NCBI RefSeq assembly: GCF_028416635.1
Contig: NZ_CP114013.1
Coordinates: 310,001 to 374,000, forward strand
Direction of reading: 5' to 3'
DNA: 64,000 bases
Source: Baekduia alba
GTDB lineage: Bacteria; Actinomycetota; Thermoleophilia; Solirubrobacterales; Solirubrobacteraceae
Both the position numbers and the translations under genes were made by a program. Positions 18,765 through 28,069 of the stretch are shown here, piece by piece. The notes beneath the pieces were generated by a model that had not been told where the DNA came from, made no database searches, and saw only the letters and a list, made by a program, of their open reading frames with translations. Numbering within the stretch: the stretch's first letter is position 1; the number at the start of each line of letters is the position of its first letter.

Positions 18765-18928
18765 GCGCGCGACTTCAACCCACGGACTCCCACCTACGGG
18801 GGATGGGGATTCGGACGAGCGCGGCGGCGCCCTCATCTTGAGGGAGCGCCGGCGTCCAGCGGCGCCCTCCGGGCCGGGCGGTTCTCGCCGGCTCGCATCC
18901 GCTTTCCGACGACCTTCCCCTGGTGACC
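18765..18928 (+). promoter_or_regulatory. Leader/promoter region of the exopolysaccharide locus
   Basis: About 165 bp without a gene upstream of the UDP-sugar dehydrogenase. It contains the striking stretch TTCAACCC then, 13 bp later, TACGGGGGATGGGG (18800-18813), and the short palindromic run CCTCATCTTGAGGG near 18831. No Shine-Dalgarno precedes the ATG at 18929. The CGGGGGATG core recurs upstream of the sensor-kinase gene at 32567. A regulatory role is inferred from position and recurrence. Confidence 0.35.
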
Positions 18929-20248
18929 ATGTCCGCTGTCTACAACGACGCTGCCTCCGCAGCGGCGTCCGCCCTCGCCCCGCCCGCCTCCGACGTCGCG
19001 ACCGTCGCGGTCATCGGCATGGGCTACGTCGGCCTGCCGACCGCGCTCGCGCTGCGCGACGCCGGCTTCCCGGTCGTCGGCATCGACATCTCCGAGCAGC
19101 GGCTCGACGCGATCCGGTCCGGCGCGGTCGACCTGCTCGACCGCGACCGCCCGCGGCTGACCGAGGCGCTGCGCTCCGGCCTGCTGGACCTCACGAGCGA
19201 GCTGCGCGCGCTCGCCGCGGCCGACGCGGTGATCATCGCCGTGCCGACGCCGGTCGACGACGACTTCGCGCCCGACCTGCGCGCCGTGCACGCCGCCTGC
19301 GGGGCGGCGGTCATGCACGCCCGCGCCGGGCAGACGATCGTGCTGACCTCCACCACCTACGTCGGCACGACCCAGGAGCTGCTCGTCGAGCCGCTGACCG
19401 AACGCGGCTTCACGATCGGTGAGGACATCCACGTGGCCTTCGCGCCCGAGCGGATCAACCCGGGCGACGCGCTGTGGGAGCAGGCCACGGTGCCGCGCGT
19501 CCTCGGCGGCGCGACGCAGGCCTGCGCCGAGGCCGCGGCGCAGATCGTCGCCGCGACGGCGTCCAAGCTCCACGTCGTCTCCTCGCCCGAGGCGGCGGAG
19601 CTGACCAAGCTCCAGGAGAACACGTTCCGCGCCGTCAACCTGGCCTTCGCCAACGAGATGGCCGCCGCCGCCGGCTTCTACGGCGTCGACCCGGTCGAGA
19701 TCGTCGAGGCGGCGTCGACCAAGCCCTATGGGTACCTCGCCCACTACCCCGGGCCGGGCGTGGGCGGCCACTGCATCCCGGTCGACCCGTACTACCTGCT
19801 GGCCCCGCTGCGCGACGGCGGCGTGCCCTCGCCGGTCACCGAGTCGGCGATGGTCGCCGTCGCGGGCCGTCCGGCGGCGGTGGCCGATCGCGCGCTGGCC
19901 CTCACCGCTGAGCGCGGCATCGCCGACGCCGGCGCCCGCATCCTGCTCGTCGGCGTCGCCTACAAGCCCGGCGTCGAGGACCACCGCGAGTCGCCCGCGC
20001 TGCGGATCGCCGGCCGCCTGGCGCGCCGCGGCGCCCAGGTCAGCTACCACGACCCGCTGATCCCGACCGTCGACATCCCGGGCGCGGGCACGCAGCACAG
20101 CGTCGTCGCGCCTGACGCCGCCGACTACGACCTCGTCGTCGTCGCCGTGGTCCATCCCGAGCACCACTACGCGTTCCTGGCCGACGCCGAGCACGTCCTC
20201 GACGCGACCTACCGGACGCCGGGCGGCCAGTTCCGCCACGCGCTGTAG
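18929..20248 (+). CDS. Nucleotide-sugar dehydrogenase (UDP-HexNAc / UDP-glucose 6-dehydrogenase family)
   Basis: 439 aa. It oxidises C6 of a UDP-sugar to the uronic acid in two NAD+ steps. Visible: VAVIGMGYVGLPTALAL (Rossmann loop), VPTPVDDDF, TSTTYVGTT, FAPERINPGD, the lysine in ELTKLQENTFRAVN and the catalytic cysteine in GPGVGGHCIPVDPYY; AYKPGVEDHRESPA binds UDP. The FAPERINPG and GGHCIPVDP pattern is closer to WbpA/TviB/WecC (UDP-N-acetylhexosamine dehydrogenases) than to UDP-glucose dehydrogenase Ugd. It heads the polysaccharide cluster. Start: ATG at 18929; a GTG 6 nt upstream is possible. Confidence 0.92.
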   Translation: MSAVYNDAASAAASALAPPASDVATVAVIGMGYVGLPTALALRDAGFPVVGIDISEQRLDAIRSGAVDLLDRDRPRLTEALRSGLLDLTSELRALAAADAVIIAVPTPVDDDFAPDLRAVHAACGAAVMHARAGQTIVLTSTTYVGTTQELLVEPLTERGFTIGEDIHVAFAPERINPGDALWEQATVPRVLGGATQACAEAAAQIVAATASKLHVVSSPEAAELTKLQENTFRAVNLAFANEMAAAAGFYGVDPVEIVEAASTKPYGYLAHYPGPGVGGHCIPVDPYYLLAPLRDGGVPSPVTESAMVAVAGRPAAVADRALALTAERGIADAGARILLVGVAYKPGVEDHRESPALRIAGRLARRGAQVSYHDPLIPTVDIPGAGTQHSVVAPDAADYDLVVVAVVHPEHHYAFLADAEHVLDATYRTPGGQFRHAL

Positions 20249-20250
20249 CC

Positions 20251-21678
20251 GTGGCGCCCGTCACCGTCCAACCGCGCGAGGCGGAGCCGGACGCGACGTC
20301 CGTCGACGCCGAGCTCCAGGCGCTTGCCTCGCCGCGCGCGGCCGCCGGCGCGCCGGCCTCACCCGCCCTCGCCGCGCGCGAGCCGGGCACGTGGGTCGAC
20401 CGCGTCGCGCGCGGCCTCGCCGTCGTCTACCTGATCGCCCTGCTCGGCGCCGTCGTCGCCTACAAGGGCGCGTTCCTGCAGGCCGTGAGCGTCGATCCGC
20501 TGTTCACGGCCTACGGCATCGTCGTCAGCGCCTACATCATCACGCGGTTCGTGTTCAGCCTCTTCTACCGGCGCACGAAGAACGCCGGGCTCGAGCCGCG
20601 CGTGGCGATCGTGATGCCGGGCTTCAACGAGGAGGAGGCCATCGCGGCGTCGCTGCACAGCCTCCTGGCGCTCGCCTACCCCGCCGGCAAGCTCGAGATC
20701 GTCGCGGTCAACGACGGCTCGACCGACGGGACGCTGGCCGCGATGCGCGCCGTCGCCGAGCAGGCCGGCGGCCGCGTCCGCGTCATCGACCTCGGCGTCA
20801 ACCAGGGCAAGCGCGCCGCCATGGCGGCGGGCATCCGCGCGACCGACGCCGAGATCATCGCCTTCGTCGACTCCGACTCGGTGCTCGAGCCCGACGCGCT
20901 GCGCATCCTCGTGCAGAGCTTCGCCAACGCGAAGGTCGGCGCCGTCTGCGGCCACGCCGACGTGCTCAACGTGCGGGAGACGTGGCTGACGCGCATGCAG
21001 GCGGTCCGCTACTTCGTCGCCTTCCGCGTCGTCAAGGCGGCCGAGTCGATCTTCAGCTGCGTGACGTGCTGCTCGGGCTGCTTCTCGGCCTACCGCCGCG
21101 AGGCGATCCTTCCGCATCTCGAGTGGTGGGAGCATCAGAGCTTCCTCGGCAAGCCGTCGACCTTCGGCGACGACCGGTCGCTGACCAACTGCGTGCTGCG
21201 CAGCTGGAAGGTCCGCTACGAGGCGCGGGCCGTGAGCCACACGCTCGTGCCGACCACCTTCAAGCAGTTCATGACCCAGCAGCTGCGCTGGAAGCGGTCG
21301 TGGACGCGCGAGTCGCTGATCGTCGGCTCCTTCGTCTGGCGCAAGAACCCGATCGCGGCGCTGTCGATCTACGTCGGGATGGTGCTGCCGCTGATCGCGC
21401 CGATCGTCGCGCTGCGCACGATCGTCTACCTGCCCGCCGTCGAGGGCGCCGGCCTGCCGGCGGTCTACCTGCTCGGCGTCTACGCGATGGCGGTGGCCTA
21501 CGGCCTGTACTACGTCATCAGCAAGCCGCGCTACGACGGGCTGTGGATCTACGGCGTCGTCTTCTGCTTCTTCTACCTGTTCTTCCTGCTGTGGCAGACC
21601 TACTGGGCGATCGCGACCGCGCGCTCGTCCTCGTGGGGCACGCGCCCGGCGACGGCCGGGATGGACGGCGGCTCGTGA
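20251..21678 (+). CDS. Processive membrane glycosyltransferase family 2, HasA/NodC/PgaC-like polymer synthase
   Basis: 475 aa. Two N-terminal membrane helices (about 53-75 and 85-105) precede the cytoplasmic GT-A domain: VAIVMPGFNEEEAI, AVNDGSTDGT, FVDSDSVLEPD (DxD), CCSGCFSAYRRE, FGDDRSLTN and the processivity motif QQLRWKRSW. At least four C-terminal helices follow (from about 366). This arrangement is that of hyaluronan, chitooligosaccharide and poly-GlcNAc synthases, which polymerise and translocate a beta-linked polymer from UDP-GlcNAc, with or without a uronic acid donor. With the dehydrogenase before it and the deacetylase after it, a GlcNAc-containing exopolysaccharide is likely. The GTG start is 2 bp after the previous stop. 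Confidence 0.93.
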   Translation: MAPVTVQPREAEPDATSVDAELQALASPRAAAGAPASPALAAREPGTWVDRVARGLAVVYLIALLGAVVAYKGAFLQAVSVDPLFTAYGIVVSAYIITRFVFSLFYRRTKNAGLEPRVAIVMPGFNEEEAIAASLHSLLALAYPAGKLEIVAVNDGSTDGTLAAMRAVAEQAGGRVRVIDLGVNQGKRAAMAAGIRATDAEIIAFVDSDSVLEPDALRILVQSFANAKVGAVCGHADVLNVRETWLTRMQAVRYFVAFRVVKAAESIFSCVTCCSGCFSAYRREAILPHLEWWEHQSFLGKPSTFGDDRSLTNCVLRSWKVRYEARAVSHTLVPTTFKQFMTQQLRWKRSWTRESLIVGSFVWRKNPIAALSIYVGMVLPLIAPIVALRTIVYLPAVEGAGLPAVYLLGVYAMAVAYGLYYVISKPRYDGLWIYGVVFCFFYLFFLLWQTYWAIATARSSSWGTRPATAGMDGGS

Positions 21679-22679
21679 GGCGCGCCGCCGCCCTGCTGCG
21701 CCGCCGCGCCGCGCTGGCGCTGCTGCCGCTGTCGATCGTGCCCTTCGCGGCCGTCGCGCCGGTCATCGCCGACTCGCACCGGGCGTTCCAGCGCGAGCAC
21801 CACATGGGTCCGCTCGCGCCGATCCCGATGGTCCTGACCGCCCGCGAGGCCAAGGCCTTCACGCCGCCGGCGGCGCCGGCCGATCGCGTGCCGGTCCTCG
21901 CCTGGCACGGCATCTCCGACGCCGCGGACAGGCAGTCGACGACGCGGCGCGCGTTCGCCCGGCAGCTCGCGCTGCTGCACCACCTCGGCTACACGACGAT
22001 CGGGACCGCCCAGTGGGCCGCGTTCCGCGCCGGGCACGGGACGCTGCCGCGCCGGCCGATCCTGCTGACGTTCGACGACGGCCGGCTGGCGACCTACCGC
22101 GCCGCCGACCGGCTGCTGGAGCGCGCCGGGATGCGGGCGGCGATGTTCGTCACGACCCAGGCGGTCGAGCGCGGGGAGCCCAAGGACCTGCGGTGGTCCG
22201 AGCTGCAGCGGATGGTCCGCTCGGGCCGCTGGGACGTCGAGCCGCGCGGGCACGCGGGCGCCGTCCGGCTGACGGTCTCGGCCACCGGCGCGCAGGCGCC
22301 GTTCTACGCCGCGCGCCGCTACACCCGCTCCCAGGGCCAGGAGAGCCTGTCGGGCTGGGAGGCGCGCGTCGGCGAGGACCTGTTCGCCGTGCGCGACCGC
22401 TTCGCCGCCCAGGGCCTGACGCCGCACGCCTTCGCCGTCCCGTTCAGCGACTACGGGCAGGAGCGCGGCAACGACCCCGCCATCCCGCGGCTGCTCTCGG
22501 GGCTGCTCACGCGGCAGTTCGGCAGCTTCTTCGTCGAGGACCGCGCCGACCCGGGGTTCACCGCGCCGGGCGCCGGGCTCGCCGAGCGCTACCTGATGCG
22601 TCCCGGCACGAGCCTGGACGCGCTCTACGGCTGGCTTCGCCGGCACGCCCTCCATCGCCACCACCGGAACACGAGGTAG
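21675..22679 (+). CDS. Polysaccharide deacetylase, PgaB/IcaB-like (CE4)
   Basis: 334 aa with an N-terminal membrane anchor or signal (LALLPLSIVPFAAVAPVIA). VPVLAWHGIS and ILLTFDDGRLATY are CE4 motif regions with the catalytic/metal aspartates. PFYAARRYTRSQGQESLSGW and TPHAFAVPFSDYGQE resemble the PgaB/IcaB lineage that de-N-acetylates poly-beta-1,6-GlcNAc. The second metal motif is unusual: where HSxxH or HTxxH is normal, the protein reads DVEPRGHAGAVRL with only one His. Activity may thus be altered. GTGA overlap with the synthase stop indicates tight coupling. Confidence 0.85.
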   Translation: MRRAAALLRRRAALALLPLSIVPFAAVAPVIADSHRAFQREHHMGPLAPIPMVLTAREAKAFTPPAAPADRVPVLAWHGISDAADRQSTTRRAFARQLALLHHLGYTTIGTAQWAAFRAGHGTLPRRPILLTFDDGRLATYRAADRLLERAGMRAAMFVTTQAVERGEPKDLRWSELQRMVRSGRWDVEPRGHAGAVRLTVSATGAQAPFYAARRYTRSQGQESLSGWEARVGEDLFAVRDRFAAQGLTPHAFAVPFSDYGQERGNDPAIPRLLSGLLTRQFGSFFVEDRADPGFTAPGAGLAERYLMRPGTSLDALYGWLRRHALHRHHRNTR

Positions 22680-22683
22680 AACC

Positions 22684-24531
22684 ATGTGCGGGATCGTCGG
22701 ATACACGGGCGCTCGCCCGGCTGAGCCCCTGCTGCTCGACGGCCTCAGCGCCCTCGAGTACCGCGGCTACGACTCGGCGGGTGTCGCGCTCGCCCACGGG
22801 GACGGCAGCGTGGAGACCGTCCGCTCGGTCGGCAACCTCGGCGCGCTCCGCGCCGCGGTCGCCGAGCACGCCCTCGCGGGCGCCGGCACGGCGCTGGCGC
22901 TGCCCGATCCGACCGCGGGCATCGGCCACACGCGGTGGGCCACGCACGGGGCGGTCACCGAGGCCAACGCGCACCCCCACGCCGACGGCGAGGAGCGCGT
23001 GCACATCGTCCTCAACGGCATCGTCGAGAACTGGCTCCAATTGCGCCTCCAGCTGACGGCGCAGGGCGCCGAGTTCACCAGCGAGACCGACGCGGAGGTC
23101 GTCGCCCACCTGATCGGCTCGCTCTACGAGGGCGATCTGGGCGAGGCCGTCGACCGCGCGCGGCGCCGTCTGCGCGGCCACTTCGCGATCGCCGCGATCG
23201 CTTACGACCAGCCCGGCCTGATCGTCGGCGTCCGCCGCGAGTGCCCGCTGGTGGTCGGTGTCGGCGAGGGCGAGAGCTTCGTCGCCTCGGCCGTGGCGGC
23301 CTTCGCCGCGCAGACGCGGCGCGTGCTCGAGCTGGCCGACGGCGAGCTGGTCCGGGTGACGCCGGAGGGCGCCGACGTGGTCGGCCGCCCCGGCGCCGGG
23401 CGCCAGACCGTCCTCGTCGCCGAGGAGCAGCGCGCGCCCGACAAGGGCGCGTTCGACACGTTCATGCGCAAGGAGATCTCCGAGCAGCCGGACGGCGTCG
23501 CCGCCACGGTCTTCGAGCACCTCGCCGACGGCGACGGGCCGCAGCTCGGCATCCCGGACGAGGAGCTCGCGGGGCTGCGCGGCGTGCGCGTCGTCGCCTG
23601 CGGCACCTCGTATCACGCCGGCCTGGCCGCGCGGGAGATCATCGAGACCTGGGCGGGCCTGCCCGTCGAGGTCGACGTCGCCTCCGAGCATCGCCACCGC
23701 GCCGCCCCCGGCGGCGACGGCGAGCTGCTGATCGGCATCACGCAGTCGGGCGAGACCGCCGACACGCTGGCCGCGATGCGCGCCGCGCAGGCCCGCGGCA
23801 GCCGCGTGCTGGCGTTGACCAACATCGCCGACTCCCAGGCCGCGCGCGACGCCGACGCGGTCCTGCTCACGCGGGCGGGCGTCGAGATCGGCGTCGCCGC
23901 CACCAAGACGTTCACCGCGCAGGTCGCCGCGCTCGCGGCGCTCGGGCTGCGGCTGTCGGCGGCGCGCGGGGCGCTGGAGCCCGCCCGGCGCCGCGAGCTC
24001 GCGACCGAGCTCGCGCTCCTGCCCGACCTCATCGAGCGGGCCGTCGCCGACGGCGACGCCTGGGCCGCGCGCGCGGCGTCGCGGTTCGTCGACGCGCCGA
24101 TGGTCATGTTCCTCGGGCGCCAGGGCGGCGCGGCGATCGCGATGGAGGGCGCGCTCAAGCTCAAGGAGGTGTCCTACATCCCGTCGGACGCCTACCCCGC
24201 GGGCGAGATGAAGCACGGGCCGATCGCCCTGCTCTCGGCCGAGACCCCGGTCGTGTGCGTCGCGACCGCCGGCCCGCTGCGCGACAAGCTGCACTCCAAC
24301 ATGTCGGAGGTGCGGGCGCGCGGCGCGCACGTCACCGCCGTGGCCTGCCACACCGACGACGCCGTGGCGTCCCACGCCGACGACGTCGTCCGCGTCCCGT
24401 CGACGCTGCCCGAGCTGCAGCCGCTGCTGGCCGTCGTGCCGCTGCAGCTGCTGGCGCTGCACGTCGCCCTCGCGCGCGGGCTGAACGTCGACCAGCCGCG
24501 CAACCTCGCCAAGACCGTGACCGTCGAGTAG
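22684..24531 (+). CDS. glmS: Glutamine-fructose-6-phosphate aminotransferase (isomerizing)
   Basis: 615 aa, full length. It makes glucosamine-6-phosphate, the first step to UDP-GlcNAc. Cys-1 nucleophile: MCGIVGYTG. Glutaminase domain to about 240 with HTRWATHG and NGIVENW; two SIS domains with CGTSYHAGLA, TQSGETADTL and ATKTFTAQ; C-terminal SYIPSDAYPAGEMKHGPIAL and QPRNLAKTVTVE. It lies 4 bp after the deacetylase. I saw no glmS ribozyme, which would not fit in this spacing. Placement inside the polymer operon suggests dedicated precursor supply. Confidence 0.97.
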   Translation: MCGIVGYTGARPAEPLLLDGLSALEYRGYDSAGVALAHGDGSVETVRSVGNLGALRAAVAEHALAGAGTALALPDPTAGIGHTRWATHGAVTEANAHPHADGEERVHIVLNGIVENWLQLRLQLTAQGAEFTSETDAEVVAHLIGSLYEGDLGEAVDRARRRLRGHFAIAAIAYDQPGLIVGVRRECPLVVGVGEGESFVASAVAAFAAQTRRVLELADGELVRVTPEGADVVGRPGAGRQTVLVAEEQRAPDKGAFDTFMRKEISEQPDGVAATVFEHLADGDGPQLGIPDEELAGLRGVRVVACGTSYHAGLAAREIIETWAGLPVEVDVASEHRHRAAPGGDGELLIGITQSGETADTLAAMRAAQARGSRVLALTNIADSQAARDADAVLLTRAGVEIGVAATKTFTAQVAALAALGLRLSAARGALEPARRRELATELALLPDLIERAVADGDAWAARAASRFVDAPMVMFLGRQGGAAIAMEGALKLKEVSYIPSDAYPAGEMKHGPIALLSAETPVVCVATAGPLRDKLHSNMSEVRARGAHVTAVACHTDDAVASHADDVVRVPSTLPELQPLLAVVPLQLLALHVALARGLNVDQPRNLAKTVTVE

Positions 24532-24564
24532 CGCTCCGGCGCCCTCCCTTCCCTCGAGGACCCG

Positions 24565-26718
24565 ATGACCCTCCGTTCCCTCACGTCCTTCGCGGCGCTC
24601 GCCGTCGCGCTCGCGCTGACGACCGCCGCCGCGCCCGCCTCCGCGGCCGCGGCGCCGGCGTGCTCCACCGTCCGGCCCGCGCACCTGCGCGTCGCGCCGA
24701 GCACCGGCGCCGCCGATCGCGTCATCGTCGCGTGGAGTGTGCCGCCGCGGCGGCCCGCCCGGCTCGCCTACCGCGTCCTGCGCGACGGCGCCGTCGTCGG
24801 CCAGACCTCCTCGCGGCGGATGAGCATCGCGCTGCCGCCCGGCAAGCGCGCGCGGGTCACGGTCGTCGCCGTCGTCGGCGGTCGGCCGACGCGGTGCTCC
24901 GCCCGGATCACGGTCGGCGGCGCGCAGGCGCCCGCCGGCGCGGTCGTCGGGCTGGCCGCCCGGCCCGGCGCGCGCGGGCACGCCGTGCTGTTGTGGGATC
25001 GCCCGGCCGGCAGCGCGCCCGCCGGCTACCGGATCCTGCGCGACGGGCGCGTCGCCCAGCGCGTGACGCGGCCGTCGCTGACCGTGCCGATGACCAAGCG
25101 CGCGGTGCGCTATCAGGTCGCCACGCTGGACGCCAAGGGACGCCGCGGGCCGCGCTCCTCGACCGTGACCGTGCAGGCCGGCCACCGGCCGCCCACCCGG
25201 CCGGCGGGCGCCGGCGCCGCGGCGGTCACGGGTTCCTCGATCACCTTGAGCTGGGGGCGCTCGCGCGCCGTGCGCGGCCGGATCGCCGGCTACCGCGTCC
25301 AGCGCGCCGGGCGCACGGTCAAGGCCGTGCGCGCCACGCGCGTCACGCTGCCCAAGGCGGCGGGCGCGAGCTACCGGATCGTGGCGCTGGACACCGCCGG
25401 CTGGGCCTCGGCCGACTCCGACCCGATCACCGTCGGGGCCAACGCGCCCGTGTCGGGGAAGAGCCGGCCCGGGGCGCCGGCTCCGCACGGCGCGCCCGGC
25501 GCGCCCGGCGCGCCCGTCGCGGCCGCGGTGGGCGACACCACGCTCTCGCTCAGCTGGAGCCCCGCTCCGCTGCCGGACGGCTCCGCGCTGCGCGGCTATC
25601 GGCTCATCCGCGACGGCGTCATCGTCGCGCAGGTGGCGGACGCGCAGGCCGAGGTCGCCAACCTCGAGCCGAAGTCCGGCCACGACTGGTCGGTCGCGGC
25701 GGTCGACACGACCGGCGTGGTGTCGGCGCCGTCGCCGGTCACGCACGTCCTGCAGGCCGACCCGCCGCCGACCCTCGGCACGGCCCAGGCGTTCCTGCTG
25801 GCGTCGACGGACTCGTCCTTCGCCGCGTTCCGCAAGACCTACCGCCAGATCGGCGTCATCTACCCGACCTTCTGGGACTGCGATCACGCGAGCGCGGCGC
25901 TCGGCGGCCGCAACGACGCCGACATCGTGCGCTTCGCACAGGACCGCAAGGTCAAGGTCCTGCCGCGCATCAACTGCCAGAGCACCGCGATCCTGCACCG
26001 GATCCTCACCGAGCCGGCGCTGCGCGAGACGTGGCTGAGCGGGGTGGTCGGCCTCGTCGACCAGTACGGCTACGACGGCCTCAACCTCGACTTCGAGGCG
26101 GTCGCCGCCGCCGATCGCGACGCGCTCACGAGCTTCGTCATCGACCTGTCCGGGCGGCTGCACGCCCAGGGCAAGCTGCTCTCCCAGGACGTCTCGCCGA
26201 AGACCAAGGACATCCCCAACCACCCGCGCGGCACGGCGTTCGACTACGCGGCGATCGCGCCGCACCTCGACTGGGTGTTCGTGATGGCGTGGGGCGGGCA
26301 CTGGTCCACCAGCGCGCCGGGCCCGATGGACGACATCGGGTGGGTCCGCCACATCGCCGACTACGTCTCGACGATGCCCAACCACGAGCGCTTCGTCATC
26401 GGGACCATGTTGTACGGGATGGACTGGGTCGGCGACGGCGGACCCGACCACCCCGGAGAGGGGCGGCACTACCCGGAGATCCAGCAGCTGATCGCGCGCT
26501 ACGGCGCCACGCCGATCTACGACGCCGACGTGGACTCCTGGCACCTGTCCTACACCGACGAGGCCGGAGCGGCGCACACCGTGTGGTACCCGGACGCGGC
26601 GACGACCGGCCGCCGGCTCGCGGTCGCCCGCGAGCACGGTCTCGGCATCGGGTTCTGGCGGCTGGGCCAGGAGGACGACCGGCTGTGGAGCGCCCCGGAG
26701 CTGGCGGTGGCCGGATGA
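24565..26718 (+). CDS. Secreted Fn3-repeat protein with C-terminal GH18-like domain
   Basis: 717 aa. Signal peptide (VALALTTAAAPASA), then about four fibronectin-III-like repeats up to ~400, each with a GYRVLRDG or GYRLIRDG-type strand. The GH18-like barrel follows (about 405-717): IGVIYPTFWDCDH, YGYDGLNLDFEAV (the DxxDxDxE signature region ending in the catalytic Glu), FVMAWGGHWS and GIGFWRLGQED. GH18 enzymes and relatives cleave or bind beta-linked GlcNAc polymers. Because it lies between glmS and glmM, it probably trims, releases or binds the polymer. Enzyme activity is likely but not proven. Confidence 0.88.
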   Translation: MTLRSLTSFAALAVALALTTAAAPASAAAAPACSTVRPAHLRVAPSTGAADRVIVAWSVPPRRPARLAYRVLRDGAVVGQTSSRRMSIALPPGKRARVTVVAVVGGRPTRCSARITVGGAQAPAGAVVGLAARPGARGHAVLLWDRPAGSAPAGYRILRDGRVAQRVTRPSLTVPMTKRAVRYQVATLDAKGRRGPRSSTVTVQAGHRPPTRPAGAGAAAVTGSSITLSWGRSRAVRGRIAGYRVQRAGRTVKAVRATRVTLPKAAGASYRIVALDTAGWASADSDPITVGANAPVSGKSRPGAPAPHGAPGAPGAPVAAAVGDTTLSLSWSPAPLPDGSALRGYRLIRDGVIVAQVADAQAEVANLEPKSGHDWSVAAVDTTGVVSAPSPVTHVLQADPPPTLGTAQAFLLASTDSSFAAFRKTYRQIGVIYPTFWDCDHASAALGGRNDADIVRFAQDRKVKVLPRINCQSTAILHRILTEPALRETWLSGVVGLVDQYGYDGLNLDFEAVAAADRDALTSFVIDLSGRLHAQGKLLSQDVSPKTKDIPNHPRGTAFDYAAIAPHLDWVFVMAWGGHWSTSAPGPMDDIGWVRHIADYVSTMPNHERFVIGTMLYGMDWVGDGGPDHPGEGRHYPEIQQLIARYGATPIYDADVDSWHLSYTDEAGAAHTVWYPDAATTGRRLAVAREHGLGIGFWRLGQEDDRLWSAPELAVAG

Positions 26719-28055
26719 GCGCGGTGATCGCAGCGCCGGCGGAGCGCCGGCTGTTCGGCACCGACGGGATCCGCGGCGTGGCGGGCGAGCGGCTCAGCGC
26801 GCACCTGGCGCTGCGCCTCGGCGCCGCCGCGGCGACGCTCTCCGAGCGTGCCCGGCCGCGGGCGCTGATCGTCCGCGACACGCGCGCGTCCGGGCCGATG
26901 CTCGAGGCCGCGCTCGCCGCGGGCCTGGCCGGGGCGGGGGTCGACGTCGTGCTCGGCGGCGTCGCGCCGACGCCCGCGGCCGCGCTCGGCGTGCTGGCCG
27001 ACGGCCTGGACCTCGGCGTGGTCGTCTCCGCCTCGCACAACCCTCACCGCGACAACGGCATCAAGTTCTTCGGCGCCGACGGCCACAAGCTCACCGACGC
27101 GCAGGAGGCCGCGCTCGAGGCGCGGCTCGACGCCGCGCCGGCCCCGCCGGCGCGCTTCGGCACCGTCGCGGTCAGCGACGCGCCGGCGCGCGCCTACGCC
27201 CGTGCGCTGCTGCGGCGCTTCGCGGGCCTGGAGCTCGAGGGGCGGCGGATCGTCCTGGACTGCGCCAACGGCGCCGCGTTCAAGATCGCGCCGCGCGTGT
27301 TCCGCGCGCTCGGCGCGCGCGTCACCGTCGTGGGCGACGCGCCGGACGGCCGCAACATCAACGCCGGCGTGGGCTCCACGCATCCCGAGACGCTGCAGGC
27401 CGCGATGGCCGGCGGCCGGTACGACGCGGGGTTCGCGTTCGACGGCGACGCCGACCGCGTGCTGGCCTGCGACCGGGCCGGCCGGCTGCTGGACGGCGAC
27501 GACCTCCTCGTCCTGGCCGCGACCCATTTGCGCGCCGCCGGGCGCCTTCCGGGCGACGGCGTCGCCGTCACCGCGATGAGCAACTTCGGCGCTCGCCGGG
27601 CGCTCGCGGCCGCCGGCATCGCGCTGTGCGAGACGCCGGTCGGCGACCGCCACCTGCTCGTCGCGCTGCGCGAGCGCGGCTGGGCGCTGGGCGCCGAGCC
27701 CTCAGGACATCTCATCGATCGCAACTTCGCCCCGTCGGGCGACGGGACCGCGGCGGCCCTGCTGTGCCTCGAGGCGCTCGGCGGCCGCGAGCTGGCCGAC
27801 GTCGAGCCGTTCGACCGGCTGCCCCAGGCGCTGGTCAACGTCGCCATCGCCGGGCACGCGCCCCGGACCGCCGCCCACGACGCCGTGCGCGGCGCGATCC
27901 GCGACGCGGAGCGTGCGCTCGCGGGGCGCGGACGCGTGCTCGTGCGGCCCTCGGGCACCGAGCCGCTGGTGCGCGTCATGGCGGAGGCGCCGTCGCTGGC
28001 GGAGGCCGAGGCGGTCTGCGCGACGCTGGCCGCCGTGGTGTCGGCCTGCGCCTGA
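26715..28055 (+). CDS. glmM: Phosphoglucosamine mutase
   Basis: 446 aa. It converts GlcN-6-P to GlcN-1-P. LFGTDGIRGVAG at the start, the phosphoserine loop VVSASHNPHRDNGIKFF, the Mg site AFDGDADRVL, the sugar loop GAEPSGH and the phosphate loop VRPSGTEPLVRVM are intact. It overlaps the preceding GH18-like gene by 4 bp (ATGA). With glmS in the same run, two of the three UDP-GlcNAc enzymes are co-transcribed with the polymer synthase. Confidence 0.97.
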   Translation: MSAVIAAPAERRLFGTDGIRGVAGERLSAHLALRLGAAAATLSERARPRALIVRDTRASGPMLEAALAAGLAGAGVDVVLGGVAPTPAAALGVLADGLDLGVVVSASHNPHRDNGIKFFGADGHKLTDAQEAALEARLDAAPAPPARFGTVAVSDAPARAYARALLRRFAGLELEGRRIVLDCANGAAFKIAPRVFRALGARVTVVGDAPDGRNINAGVGSTHPETLQAAMAGGRYDAGFAFDGDADRVLACDRAGRLLDGDDLLVLAATHLRAAGRLPGDGVAVTAMSNFGARRALAAAGIALCETPVGDRHLLVALRERGWALGAEPSGHLIDRNFAPSGDGTAAALLCLEALGGRELADVEPFDRLPQALVNVAIAGHAPRTAAHDAVRGAIRDAERALAGRGRVLVRPSGTEPLVRVMAEAPSLAEAEAVCATLAAVVSACA

Positions 28056-28069
28056 GCCGGGCTGCGGCG

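Noticed and set aside
22558-26637. 1359-codon minus-strand open frame opposite glmS and the Fn3-GH18 gene
   Set aside because: It is the antisense shadow of two genes with strong family motifs; its product is low-complexity R/G/A/V.
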